64,000 nucleotides of DNA from an uncultured Spirochaetales bacterium (GCA_902774115.1 CACYHH010000001.1:372001-436000), one strand, 5' to 3'; shown: positions 53,430 to 61,857, numbered from the stretch's first letter. The notes: a model not told the origin generated them from the sequence alone. Numbers and translations: made by a program.

Positions 53430-54367
53430 TTGTTGCTTTTCCAAATGATTTCAAGGTTTTTGTCAAGCTCATGCATAGCGGAGTAGGGGTTGGTTTTTCC
53501 GTCGATGATCCCCTGCGTCCAGCCTTCGATTATTCCCTTTAAATTCAGCATATTCATAATTTCATAACCGATCCTGTCCATGGCTTTATGCTTGAATTGA
53601 TTGATGATTTTGTCTTTTTTGACGTCAAGACCGTTGTTTTTGAGCCATGCGTTTCTGTCGCTTATCGAATCCATAAGTCTGCCGATTCCCTGATTTTCGG
53701 TGGCAATCGTTTCTACTACCGGCGGAACCCACAGGAAACGGTGTTTGTTGAGATTGATTATCATGTTTATTTCGGCGAGAAGTTTCTCTTTGCCGTCTTT
53801 GTCGGCTTTGTTTACTACGAAAATGTCAGCGATTTCCATGATTCCCGCCTTCAAAGCCTGAATATCGTCACCGAGTCCCGGAACCAAAACCAGAAGAACT
53901 GTGTCGGCGATGCTCATGACATCGATTTCGCTCTGTCCGACACCGACTGTTTCGACGATGAGAACATCAAATCCGACGCTTTTCATCAGATTGAGAACGT
54001 CAATTGTCGCTGGAGCGAGACCGCCTAAACTGCCGCGGCTTCCCATCGAGCGGATGAAAACACCCGGATCTGAAGCGTGGTCTGACATCCTTATCCTGTC
54101 TCCCAGGATCGCGCCGCCTGAAAAAGGGGAGCTCGGATCGACCGCAACGACTCCGACAGTTTTACCTAAGTTACGGTATTCTTTAATGATTCTGTCTGTG
54201 AGCGAACTTTTCCCGGCTCCGGGAGGTCCTGTGATTCCGATCGTTACAGTTTCGGAGTTTTCTTTGTAGAGCGACATGAGGTCGTCTTCGTAACCGCTGC
54301 GGTTGTTTTCGATCTTTGAAATCAGTTTTGCCAAAGATCTGAAATCCATAATGAGATCACTGCTCAT
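53426..54367 (-). CDS. meaB: MeaB/ArgK-family GTPase (methylmalonyl-CoA mutase chaperone)
   Basis: G3E-type GTPase that protects and reloads cobalamin-dependent acyl-CoA mutases. 313 residues with P-loop GPPGAGKS (47-54), VVAVDPSSPFSGGAILGDR, ETVGVGQSE and NKAD. The family usually neighbours mutase genes; none is in this window. It overlaps the DUF721-like gene by 11 bases and the topoisomerase by four. Confidence 0.92.
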   Translation of the reverse strand: MSSDLIMDFRSLAKLISKIENNRSGYEDDLMSLYKENSETVTIGITGPPGAGKSSLTDRIIKEYRNLGKTVGVVAVDPSSPFSGGAILGDRIRMSDHASDPGVFIRSMGSRGSLGGLAPATIDVLNLMKSVGFDVLIVETVGVGQSEIDVMSIADTVLLVLVPGLGDDIQALKAGIMEIADIFVVNKADKDGKEKLLAEINMIINLNKHRFLWVPPVVETIATENQGIGRLMDSISDRNAWLKNNGLDVKKDKIINQFKHKAMDRIGYEIMNMLNLKGIIEGWTQGIIDGKTNPYSAMHELDKNLEIIWKSNK

Positions 54368-54827
54368 TTTTTCCTCTTTTTATATTTAAAAGTTCTATTC
54401 TTGCTGCACATTCGGCTATATTGTCGTTAAGACTGAATTTTGCGATAAGTTCCTGCTTTTTCTGACAAATTTCTTCTTCCGAAATTTCAGGGACACGCGC
54501 AGAGACATTCTTTTTTTCGGTTTTTGCCTTTTTGAAGAGCTCGGGCTTCATATCGAATTTCAGTTTTGAAACGCTCTCTGTTTCGAAGCAGAGATTTGCC
54601 TTGTTTATGATGACCGGCGCAAATTTTGAAGCGATGGAAAGCACCATGTTGTTGGGAACGGCAACAGTCAGCGTTTTCTGTTTCAGCTCAAGCGGGATCA
54701 TGTTCCTTGAATTGCCTTTGCCGACGATATTTTGCCAATTCATCAATATTATTAAGATATTATTGTTGGAATCAGTTACTATTGTTTTGAGTGATTTTAC
54801 CTGGGAAAACCGTTGTTTCATCTGCAT
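54357..54827 (-). CDS. DUF721 / DciA-like protein
   Basis: About 156 residues. The region WQNIVGKGNSRNMIPLELKQ with TLTVAVPNN and a following helix resembles DUF721, the KH-like domain of DciA proteins that help load DnaB helicase. The C-terminal third is Lys/Glu-rich. The start is uncertain: ATG 54827, ATG 54821 or a GTG at 54857 inside folD. Confidence 0.6.
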   Translation of the reverse strand: MQMKQRFSQVKSLKTIVTDSNNNILIILMNWQNIVGKGNSRNMIPLELKQKTLTVAVPNNMVLSIASKFAPVIINKANLCFETESVSKLKFDMKPELFKKAKTEKKNVSARVPEISEEEICQKKQELIAKFSLNDNIAECAARIELLNIKRGKNEQ

Positions 54828-54832
54828 TCCGT

Positions 54833-55663
54833 CTATTTTTTCTGGAGTTTCCTGCACTGGACAAGGTTGTGCAGCATCATCGCGTTCGTGACAGTACCGA
54901 CTCCGCCCGGAACCGGAGAGTAGTTGATCCTGCTTTCCTCGTTTTCCTGATCTATGATCATGTCGCCCACGACTTTTCCATCTTCGGTGACATGGATTCC
55001 GACATCTACAATACTCGCGCCGTCTTTAATTTCGCTCGATTTTACTATTCCGCGTGTTCCGGCACAAACCGCAACAATGTCGGCGTTATGTATCAGATCT
55101 TTTAGGTTGGAAGTGCCTCTGTGAGCGACTGCAGGAGTGGCGTTTCTGTTCAGAAAGAGCTTGAAAAGGGGAAGTCCGACTATGTAGCTGCGTCCTATAA
55201 CAAGGACATTTTTGCCTGCAAAATTGATTCGATAGTGTTCAAGCAGTTTTATAGAAGCGGCTGAAGTGCATGGAATCAGGTCTTCATTCTTGGAAGTGAA
55301 GATCTTTCCCTGATTGAAATAAGTTATTGCGTCGACATCTTTGAGCGGGTTGATTCCGGTCAGAAGTTCTGTCTCGGAAATTTTTAAAGGCAGCGGAAGT
55401 TCAACCATTATTCCCGTTATCGAAGAGTCTTTGTTGAGTTGTTCGAGTCTGCTGAAAAAAGCGTCATGAGTCATTTTTTCGTCAACCGGAACGACCTCGA
55501 TTCCGGCGTTTATTTTCTTCAGCCACTTTTCTTTTGTCTTGAGATAACTTTCTGCAGCTCCGTCGCCGAGCGGATGAAAAACCGCAAGAGTAAGTCCTGA
55601 AAGATCTTCCTCTAAAAGTTTCGAAACTATTCCGTCAGCAGCGTCTTTACCTTTAAATAACAT
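54833..55663 (-). CDS. folD: Methylenetetrahydrofolate dehydrogenase / cyclohydrolase
   Basis: Bifunctional one-carbon enzyme, 276 residues. The NADP site reads VIGRSYIVGLPL, and DVDAITYFNQGK and CTSAASIKLLEHY are typical. The end, PVPGGVGTVTNAMM, is diagnostic for FolD. AGAGGT precedes the ATG. Confidence 0.95.
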   Translation of the reverse strand: MLFKGKDAADGIVSKLLEEDLSGLTLAVFHPLGDGAAESYLKTKEKWLKKINAGIEVVPVDEKMTHDAFFSRLEQLNKDSSITGIMVELPLPLKISETELLTGINPLKDVDAITYFNQGKIFTSKNEDLIPCTSAASIKLLEHYRINFAGKNVLVIGRSYIVGLPLFKLFLNRNATPAVAHRGTSNLKDLIHNADIVAVCAGTRGIVKSSEIKDGASIVDVGIHVTEDGKVVGDMIIDQENEESRINYSPVPGGVGTVTNAMMLHNLVQCRKLQKK

Positions 55664-55676
55664 TTCAACCTCTTTA

Positions 55677-56264
55677 TTATTTTGACATTTTTATTATTTC
55701 CAACTCTTTTGATATGGCATCCATCGCAGGTTTTTCTTCAGCCAGAACTCCGTCGATAGTTGTTTTCAGAGCATTATTCGCTTTTTCAAGCTCTTTTGCG
55801 ATCTCTTTTATATCTTTCTTTTCGAAGGCTTTGTTTCTGAGTTCGTTCCAGTCGTTGTAAGCCTGCTGCATTCCAAGTGAAAGCCTGTGGATATCCTGAA
55901 CTTTTTTCCTGTCTTTGGCAAAAGTTGTTTCTTTCCACTCTTCATCCATGTCGGCATAATGAGGCTTTGACCATTTTTTCTTAAGTATTTCAATAAGTTT
56001 TGTGTTTATATCGTAATATCTTTTACATTTATTCTGTATGGTTTTTACTAAAGTTGCGGCGTTAGAAAATACTTTGTTTTTGTGCTTGGAAGCGAGAACT
56101 TCCATGTCGCGGACAGTGTTTTTATAGGTGTTGTCGTTCGGTCTGAATTCCTGATAAAGAGTGTATCCGTCGTTGTGAAGAATGGCAACCTGAACCGGTT
56201 CCTTGGCTGAAAGCAAAAACGGAAAAATGAAAATAACAAAGAATAAAGTGATGAAATTTCTCAT
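55677..56264 (-). CDS. Secreted helical protein, unknown function
   Basis: 195 residues with a cleavable signal (NFITLFFVIFIFPFLLSA). The mature part is almost wholly helical and charged, coiled-coil-like, with one cysteine. No family recognised. ATG 56264 is preferred, with AGGAGG upstream; an upstream extension has no start near a ribosome site. First gene of the folD-meaB-topB transcript. Confidence 0.7.
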   Translation of the reverse strand: MRNFITLFFVIFIFPFLLSAKEPVQVAILHNDGYTLYQEFRPNDNTYKNTVRDMEVLASKHKNKVFSNAATLVKTIQNKCKRYYDINTKLIEILKKKWSKPHYADMDEEWKETTFAKDRKKVQDIHRLSLGMQQAYNDWNELRNKAFEKKDIKEIAKELEKANNALKTTIDGVLAEEKPAMDAISKELEIIKMSK

Positions 56265-56295
56265 TTTTTCGACACCTCCTAAAAAACAACGGGGG

Positions 56296-56323
56296 ATTAT
56301 AGCGGTTATTCGGGGCAAAGCAA
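56296..56323 (-). promoter_or_regulatory. Promoter of the 56264-51390 operon
   Basis: On the - strand: TTGCTT (56323-56318), 16-bp spacer, TATAAT (56301-56296), then CCCCCGTTG and a T-run before AGGAGG. Confidence 0.65.
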
Positions 56324-56382
56324 AGATTTTTGTAGGGATTAGGGAATTTAGAGAGTCTAGGGAAATTTTTCTTTTATTCTTC

Positions 56383-56410
56383 TTGAATTTAGCGGTAAAA
56401 TCGTTAAAAT
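56383..56410 (+). promoter_or_regulatory. Promoter of the LysM/M23 lipoprotein gene
   Basis: TTGAAT (56383-56388), 16-bp spacer, TAAAAT (56405-56410), then TCCGCG and seven T. Confidence 0.65.
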
Positions 56411-56434
56411 TCCGCGTTTTTTTGTTGGAGAGAG

Positions 56435-57175
56435 ATGAAAAAGTTTCTTGTCGTCATATTTTCATTGTTCATGTTTATGTCGTGCGCGGCTCCGTTCGGA
56501 GTCTATCACAAGGTGAAAAAGAACGAAACTCTCTACAGTATCGCAAAACTTTACGGCACGACTGTTGACAATCTTGAGAAAAACAATAATATCCCCGACG
56601 CAAAAAAGATCATGCCCGGAGATTACATCTTCGTTCCGGGTGTGGCCGCTCCGCTCGACACGAACGGAAAGGCGGCAGTTGCTCCTTCAAATGCGAAAAA
56701 AGAAACTCATAAGGATGTAAAAAGCGATAAACCGGCGGGAAAACCTGCTCCGAAGGCGAAGTCCGAAGCTCCTGCAAAGGCAAAGCCAGGAAAACCTGGT
56801 CAGTATATCTGGCCGGTAAAAGGAGTTGTCACTTCGAAATTCGGTGCCCGGTGGGGAAAAAAGCACAGCGGAATAGACATCGGATGTCCCGAAGGAACGC
56901 CGATTTACGCTGCTGCTGACGGAAAGGTCGTTTTTTCCGGTGAAAAGAGCGGATACGGTCTGACAATCATAATTTTACATCCGGACAACAGTTTTACGAT
57001 TTATGCGCATAATTCGAAAAATCTCGTAAGTGAACAGAAACAGGTCAAGAAGGGCGAAAAGATCGCCTTGGTCGGACAGACGGGAAAGGCGACCGGACCT
57101 CACCTTCATTTCGAGATAAGAAAAGGATCGGAACCTGTCGATCCTTTGGAGAATTTGCCAAAGACGGTCCCATAG
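56435..57175 (+). CDS. LysM and M23 peptidase-domain lipoprotein (NlpD/EnvC-like)
   Basis: 246-residue envelope lipoprotein. Lipobox MFMSC (Cys17), LysM domain at about 24-68 (VYHKVKKNETLYSIAKLYG), Lys/Pro/Ala linker, then an M23 domain from about 123. Catalytic zinc ligands are kept: H144 and D148 in HSGID, and the HLH motif (H223, H225). Either an active endopeptidase or an amidase activator; intact ligands favour the former. Its last two codons and stop lie inside the tRNA-Arg gene. Confidence 0.9.
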   Translation: MKKFLVVIFSLFMFMSCAAPFGVYHKVKKNETLYSIAKLYGTTVDNLEKNNNIPDAKKIMPGDYIFVPGVAAPLDTNGKAAVAPSNAKKETHKDVKSDKPAGKPAPKAKSEAPAKAKPGKPGQYIWPVKGVVTSKFGARWGKKHSGIDIGCPEGTPIYAAADGKVVFSGEKSGYGLTIIILHPDNSFTIYAHNSKNLVSEQKQVKKGEKIALVGQTGKATGPHLHFEIRKGSEPVDPLENLPKTVP

Positions 57176-57242
57176 CTCAGACGGATAGAGCGGTCGCCTC
57201 CTAAGTGACAGGTCACAGGTTCGACTCCTGTTGGGATCGCCA
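57166..57242 (+). tRNA. tRNA-Arg (anticodon CCU)
   Basis: Cloverleaf read by eye: acceptor GGTCCCA/TGGGATC with one G-U pair, D-arm GCTC/GAGC, anticodon stem GTCGC/GTGAC with loop CTCCTAA (anticodon CCT at 57200-57202, reads AGG), T-arm ACAGG-TTCGACT-CCTGT, discriminator G and encoded CCA. The first ten bases overlap the preceding CDS. Confidence 0.95.
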
Positions 57243-57276
57243 CTTTTTTGTTTCTTTGGTTTTTCGCAGGTGATTG

Positions 57277-57768
57277 GTGAAAACTCTCTCTTTCAAATTT
57301 GTGTTTGAACTCCTTCTGGCGTTCGCGCTGTTTGTCTTCATTCTTTATTCTTTGGAAATTTCGCAGTTTCTTTTTCCTCACTTTCCGATAGTCGCAACAA
57401 TTTTGTATACCGAAAAAAATGTAAGAAAAAGAATAATTTATATGGTTTTGGCGACATTGATCTATTCGCAGGCGGCACCTCTGCCGTTTTTGTTTATTCT
57501 GACCGCAGCCGCGCAGATTTATATCGTTACGGTCGCTTTTTTTGCTTCGACGGCGTTTGATTATTCACTCACGGCGCTTCTGAATGCGATACTTGCATCT
57601 TTTATGATAAATTTTGATAAAATACTCTACAGCTATGTTTTTACAGGGGAAATTTCAGCTTTTTCGTTTATTTTCCCGTCACTTTTTTCGGTGTTTATAC
57701 TGATTTTTCTCTTCGTTGCCTTCAAGCCGAAAGTCGATAATCTTTTTTATAAGGAGACTTGGCTGTGA
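57277..57768 (+). CDS. mreD: MreD-like rod-shape protein
   Basis: 163-residue membrane protein with about five hydrophobic segments. Similarity is weak, but its place directly before mrdA and its size fit MreD, a partner of MreC and PBP2 in the elongasome. mreB and mreC are not nearby. GTG 57277 is six bases from AGG; an in-frame TTG at 57274 is close by. Confidence 0.65.
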   Translation: MKTLSFKFVFELLLAFALFVFILYSLEISQFLFPHFPIVATILYTEKNVRKRIIYMVLATLIYSQAAPLPFLFILTAAAQIYIVTVAFFASTAFDYSLTALLNAILASFMINFDKILYSYVFTGEISAFSFIFPSLFSVFILIFLFVAFKPKVDNLFYKETWL

Positions 57769-59645
57769 GGATTCTCAATCAGGCTGATGAAGTCAAAAAC
57801 ATCTGCAAAAAGACACGCCCTCTTATCTATGTGATATTTTTCTCGTTTTTAGCTCTTCTCGTCCGTGTTTTCGTCCTGCAGGTTATTCATGGAGACGAGT
57901 TTTACGGCAGATCGCGTGACAACTTTATATTGAGCGAGAAGATTTTTCCGGCGCGCGGAGAAATCCTTTTTTCAGACGGAGTAGTCATGGCTTCGACGGA
58001 GCCTTCCTTCAAAATATCGGTCGTTCCCATATTTTTTGCCAAAAGCGACCAGATGGAAGAACAGGTCGACAGACTGAGTTCGCTGATAGAGCTTTCCAAA
58101 AACGAAAGAAAACGCCTTCTTTCAAAACTTAACGGATGCTACGGTCGCTGCAAATATCTTCCGATGCTTGTAAAAGACGAAATTCCTAAAAAGAAAATCC
58201 TAAGTTATTCAGGATATTTGACCAATTTTACAGGAACCATTATATCTTCTTCATACAGGCGGGTTTATCCTTACGGTGAAACGACGGCTCATATAACCGG
58301 TTATGTTTCAAAAATAAACCAGTCTGAGCTTGAAACATATTCGACTTACGATCCCGAAGATTCAACCGGAAAGACCGGACTTGAAAAGTGGTATGAAAAC
58401 GAGCTCCACGGCGAATACGGCGAAACTTTTCATGTTATCGACTATTTGGGGCGTAAAATCGAGCTCCCCGAAAATATCGACGGTGCGATTCCTGAGACGA
58501 AACACGCTTCAAAAGGCGATTCTGTAAGGACGACGGTTGTCTCGTACATTCAGGAGACCGCGGCTTCAGCACTCGGGGAACTCAGCGGCGCAGTTGTTCT
58601 CATGGAAGTGAAAACCGGAAGGATTTTAGCGCTTTATTCCGGACCGTCATACGATACCAACCTTTTTTCGAGAAAAAGGATCCCTGAAAAAATATGGCGC
58701 GAATACAGCCAGAGCATACTTCACCCGCTGCTTAACAAGGTTATCAGGCAGACATATTTCCCCGGTTCCACTTTCAAGATAATTCCCGCTGTTACAGCTC
58801 TTCACTACAACGTAATAACGCCGAAATCGACATATCTGTGCAGCGGATGCCTTTCGTTCGGCCGCGATACTAAGTGCTGCTGGAACAGGGGCGGACACGG
58901 TTTTGTAAATCTCCACAATTCTCTGAAAGCAAGCTGCGATATTTATTATTACTATCTTTCGCAGGAGCTCGGACTTGACAGAATGACCCGTTTTGCCTCA
59001 CTTTTCGGAGTCGGAACGGCGACGGGGATCGATCTGCCGGGAGAGGAAAGCGGAATCCTGCCGACACGGAGCTGGTTTGCGATGAACTATCCGGGAATGA
59101 GGATCAACAACGGAATGCTCATGAACATGTCGATCGGACAGGGCGACATCAGAATGACTCCGCTTCAAATTGCTGTTGCATACGCCGCTTTTGCAAACGG
59201 AGGAGTGATCGTAAAACCCAAAATCGTTGACGAAATAATCCACGAAGACGGCTCGGCAACAGAAATCGAAAACGAAGTGGTTCGTGTCCTCAACATAAAA
59301 CAGCAGCATTTCAACGATGTGAACAAATCACTCTGGTCTGTCACGAACGAGCCTGGCGGAACGGCATTTCACCATGCCGACCACACGATACCCGACGCGG
59401 CAGGAAAGACGGGAACAAGCCAGGTCGTCTCCAATGCTGAAAGAAGAAGTGTCGACCAGACTGAGGACGAAAAGAAGTTCCTGATGCAGGATGACGCTCT
59501 TTTCGCGGCGTTTTTCCCGTACAAAAATCCTGAAGTTGTCGCTGTTGCCGTTGTTGAAAGCGGTGCTCACGGCGGAAGTACGGCAGCGCCTATCGTCTAT
59601 AAAGTTCTCAAATCATACTATCTGAAAGCGAAAGTCAGCGAGTAA
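57765..59645 (+). CDS. mrdA: Penicillin-binding protein 2 (elongation transpeptidase)
   Basis: Class B PBP of 626 residues. Membrane anchor at about 25-45, then IFPARGEILFSDG. Transpeptidase motifs: STFK (about 335-338), SCD (about 389-391), and KTGTSQ (about 547). The SCD variant is common in PBP2. It contains CSGCLSFGRDTKCCW, an extra Cys cluster seen in some PBP2 proteins. GTG 57765 overlaps the mreD stop. It ends directly against the convergent M48 gene. Confidence 0.95.
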   Translation: MRILNQADEVKNICKKTRPLIYVIFFSFLALLVRVFVLQVIHGDEFYGRSRDNFILSEKIFPARGEILFSDGVVMASTEPSFKISVVPIFFAKSDQMEEQVDRLSSLIELSKNERKRLLSKLNGCYGRCKYLPMLVKDEIPKKKILSYSGYLTNFTGTIISSSYRRVYPYGETTAHITGYVSKINQSELETYSTYDPEDSTGKTGLEKWYENELHGEYGETFHVIDYLGRKIELPENIDGAIPETKHASKGDSVRTTVVSYIQETAASALGELSGAVVLMEVKTGRILALYSGPSYDTNLFSRKRIPEKIWREYSQSILHPLLNKVIRQTYFPGSTFKIIPAVTALHYNVITPKSTYLCSGCLSFGRDTKCCWNRGGHGFVNLHNSLKASCDIYYYYLSQELGLDRMTRFASLFGVGTATGIDLPGEESGILPTRSWFAMNYPGMRINNGMLMNMSIGQGDIRMTPLQIAVAYAAFANGGVIVKPKIVDEIIHEDGSATEIENEVVRVLNIKQQHFNDVNKSLWSVTNEPGGTAFHHADHTIPDAAGKTGTSQVVSNAERRSVDQTEDEKKFLMQDDALFAAFFPYKNPEVVAVAVVESGAHGGSTAAPIVYKVLKSYYLKAKVSE

Positions 59646-61052
59646 CTATTCCGGATATTCTATTTTGACTTTTGTTCCGCAGCGCTTGCAGACTGCGTAA
59701 GTTCCGCGGAAAAGGGGAGAGAGCTGGAAAGTGAAATTTCCGCACTGGCACGGGAAGGATTCCCACGAATTTTTGTTTTTTCTCCTGAAAACGAGTTCGT
59801 TTCCGCCGTTTTCTGCAGCCAAGGCACTTTCTCCTGAAACCGAAAGTTCTTTTCTGCATCTCGGGCAGACGACTTTCATGCGCAGGTCACTCGGCGGCAG
59901 CTTGATTTTAAGGCCGCATTCGCATGTCAGGATTTTGAAACCGGTATTTGCGAGAATGACGTCGGCGACCTCTTTTCTCGATTCAGTGAATTCGGTGATT
60001 TTTTCGGCGCTTTCGGCTCTTACAGCTTCCGATTTGTCGGATTCAAGCGAAGTTTTCGAGAAAAGTCCTGAAGTTTCGAGCTCTTTTTCATAAAGTTTCT
60101 GGTAATTTTCAAGCGAAACTTTTCCGCCGTGCTGAAGCTGTGTCAGAATGGCGATCCTTTTGTAAATCGGCGGGTGAGTCGAAGCAGCGAAAAGCGAATC
60201 TTCGTCGCCTCCTGCGAAACGCGGATTGACGATGAACATCGGCGCGGTGATCTTGCTGACGAAATCGACAGAAGAGTGTTTCGCTATTTTCTGCAGGGCG
60301 GATGCAAGTCCGATCGGGTAGCGGGTGAGTCTTGCGGCTGAGGCATCAGCTAAATATTCGCGTTTTTTCGATATCGTGAAGTAAAAAATGCGGGCAAGGA
60401 TCGGTGCGACGATCGCAAAAAGGAGTATAATCAGGATTACAACCGGATGTCCGCCGGAAAAACCGCCTTTTTTGCGTGATCTTCTGTTATTCGAATTTGA
60501 CATAACAGTTCCTCTCAGCATGACGTTCGAAAGCATCGTGATCGTTCCGAGCATAACTCCGGCAAACGTCATAAAAAGGACGTCGCGGTTAAGAATGTGG
60601 CTCATTTCGTGGGCGATTACACCCTGAAGTTCGTCGCGGTTGAGGTTTTCGACCAGTCCGCTCGTGACGCAGATCGCCGTTTTTTCGGGTCTGATTCCGG
60701 TTGCGAAGGCGTTGAGCCCTGCATTTTGAACAATGTAGATTTCAGGCATTACGGCAAGTCCGGCCGCGATTTTCATCTCTTCGACGATGTTGTAAAGCTG
60801 CGGATAACTTTCGGGCGTTACGACGACTGCCATATTGAAGTGAAGAACGATATCGTCTCCTGCAAAGTAGGCTACTGCCGACTGCACTGCCCAGAGAAGG
60901 ACTCCGATCAAAGCGCCCCAGAGCATTCCGGTGACCCAGTCTGCGGCGTAGAAACCCGCTCCGACGGCACCCGAAAGCGAGACCATGAGAATAAACATCA
61001 AAATCAGCACGAAAAGCGATTTGCGCTTGTTTATCCTTATAAGTTCCCACAT
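59646..61052 (-). CDS. M48 family (HtpX-like) membrane metallopeptidase with C-terminal zinc ribbons
   Basis: 468 residues. Two N-terminal helices (about 13-65), catalytic HEMSH at 148-152, third ligand glutamate in the EYLADA motif, further membrane segments near 160 and 210. HtpX proteins are usually near 290 residues; here about 85 C-terminal residues carry two zinc-ribbon-like halves (CECG with CPRC, and CQCG with CKRC), after a charged linker. Downstream of lemA on the same strand, a common pairing. Confidence 0.9.
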   Translation of the reverse strand: MWELIRINKRKSLFVLILMFILMVSLSGAVGAGFYAADWVTGMLWGALIGVLLWAVQSAVAYFAGDDIVLHFNMAVVVTPESYPQLYNIVEEMKIAAGLAVMPEIYIVQNAGLNAFATGIRPEKTAICVTSGLVENLNRDELQGVIAHEMSHILNRDVLFMTFAGVMLGTITMLSNVMLRGTVMSNSNNRRSRKKGGFSGGHPVVILIILLFAIVAPILARIFYFTISKKREYLADASAARLTRYPIGLASALQKIAKHSSVDFVSKITAPMFIVNPRFAGGDEDSLFAASTHPPIYKRIAILTQLQHGGKVSLENYQKLYEKELETSGLFSKTSLESDKSEAVRAESAEKITEFTESRKEVADVILANTGFKILTCECGLKIKLPPSDLRMKVVCPRCRKELSVSGESALAAENGGNELVFRRKNKNSWESFPCQCGNFTFQLSPLFRGTYAVCKRCGTKVKIEYPE

Positions 61053-61068
61053 GAAAAAGCCTGAAATT

Positions 61069-61632
61069 TCAGAATGTTACCTTCGGAGCCTGTTTTTCTG
61101 CCTTATCTTCGATCTCGAAGAAATCGGACTGCTTGAAGCTGAACATACTTGCAATTATGTTCGTCGGAAACATTTCAACTGCGTTGTTGTAGCCCATAAC
61201 GGCATCGTTATAAGCCTGACGCGCGAAAGCAACCTTGTTTTCGGTCGAAGTCAGCTCTTCCTGAAGAGCGAGGAAGTTCTGGTTTGCCTTGAGTTCCGGG
61301 TAATTTTCGAAGGTGAGCATCATTTTTGCGAGAGCGCTGTCGAGATTTGCCGCAGCAGCACCGACTTCCTTGACGTCACCTTTGTTTATCGCCGACATTG
61401 CAGCGGCACGGGCTTCTGTGACTTTGATGAAAGTTTCGCTTTCATGCTTCATGTAGCCTTTAGCCGTCTCGACGAGGTTCGGAATGAGGTCAAAACGTCT
61501 TTTGAGCTGGACATCGATCTGGCTCCACGAGTTCTTGACGATGTTTCTGAGACCGATGAGTTTGTTGTACATTGCAAAAAGCGTAAGCGCGCAAACTACG
61601 AGAACTACTAAGAAAATTAGAACAAAAGTCAT
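61069..61632 (-). CDS. LemA family protein
   Basis: 187 residues: one N-terminal membrane helix (residues 3-22), then a helical domain with the family motifs NSWSQIDVQLKRRFDLIPNLV and RQAYNDAVMGYN. Function unclear; often linked to M48 peptidases, as here. Start ATG 61632 has GGAGG upstream; an in-frame extension to 61704 is in the promoter. Confidence 0.92.
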   Translation of the reverse strand: MTFVLIFLVVLVVCALTLFAMYNKLIGLRNIVKNSWSQIDVQLKRRFDLIPNLVETAKGYMKHESETFIKVTEARAAAMSAINKGDVKEVGAAAANLDSALAKMMLTFENYPELKANQNFLALQEELTSTENKVAFARQAYNDAVMGYNNAVEMFPTNIIASMFSFKQSDFFEIEDKAEKQAPKVTF

Positions 61633-61676
61633 GATTTCCTCCATGAAAAAACATAAAATCAATCCAAAAACACAAG

Positions 61677-61704
61677 ATTTTAACCAAAAAAAATAAAAAA
61701 TCAC
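61677..61704 (-). promoter_or_regulatory. lemA promoter
   Basis: On the - strand: GTGATT (61704-61699, weak), 16-bp spacer, TAAAAT (61682-61677), then CTTGTG and TTTTT. Confidence 0.45.
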
Positions 61705-61710
61705 GGAATT

Positions 61711-61782
61711 TCGTTACGTCGTCACGCCGTTTCGCTGTCACATTGTCGTCGTCACGTCATTACGGCGTTTCATCGTTACGAT
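61711..61782. repeat. Intergenic repeat element C (CGTNACG family)
   Basis: Between the divergent lemA and ileS promoters. CGTTACG at 61712-61718 and 61774-61780, CGTCACG at 61720-61726 and 61750-61756, inverted arms ACGCCGT (61724-61730) and ACGGCGT (61762-61768). Related to elements A and B. Confidence 0.65.
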
Positions 61783-61788
61783 CCATCC

Positions 61789-61816
61789 TTGACTTTAAAT
61801 CGAAAAAGACTAATAT
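61789..61816 (+). promoter_or_regulatory. ileS promoter
   Basis: TTGACT (61789-61794), 16-bp spacer, TAATAT (61811-61816), then TCCGCG and eight T. The leader to ATG 61858 is about 35 bases, too short for a T-box. Confidence 0.7.
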
Positions 61817-61857
61817 TCCGCGTTTTTTTTATGCTTATTTAATATGGAGTTTTTATT

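Noticed and set aside
61817-61857. T-box or other riboswitch before ileS
   Set aside because: The leader from the predicted start site is about 35 bases, with no specifier or antiterminator structure.
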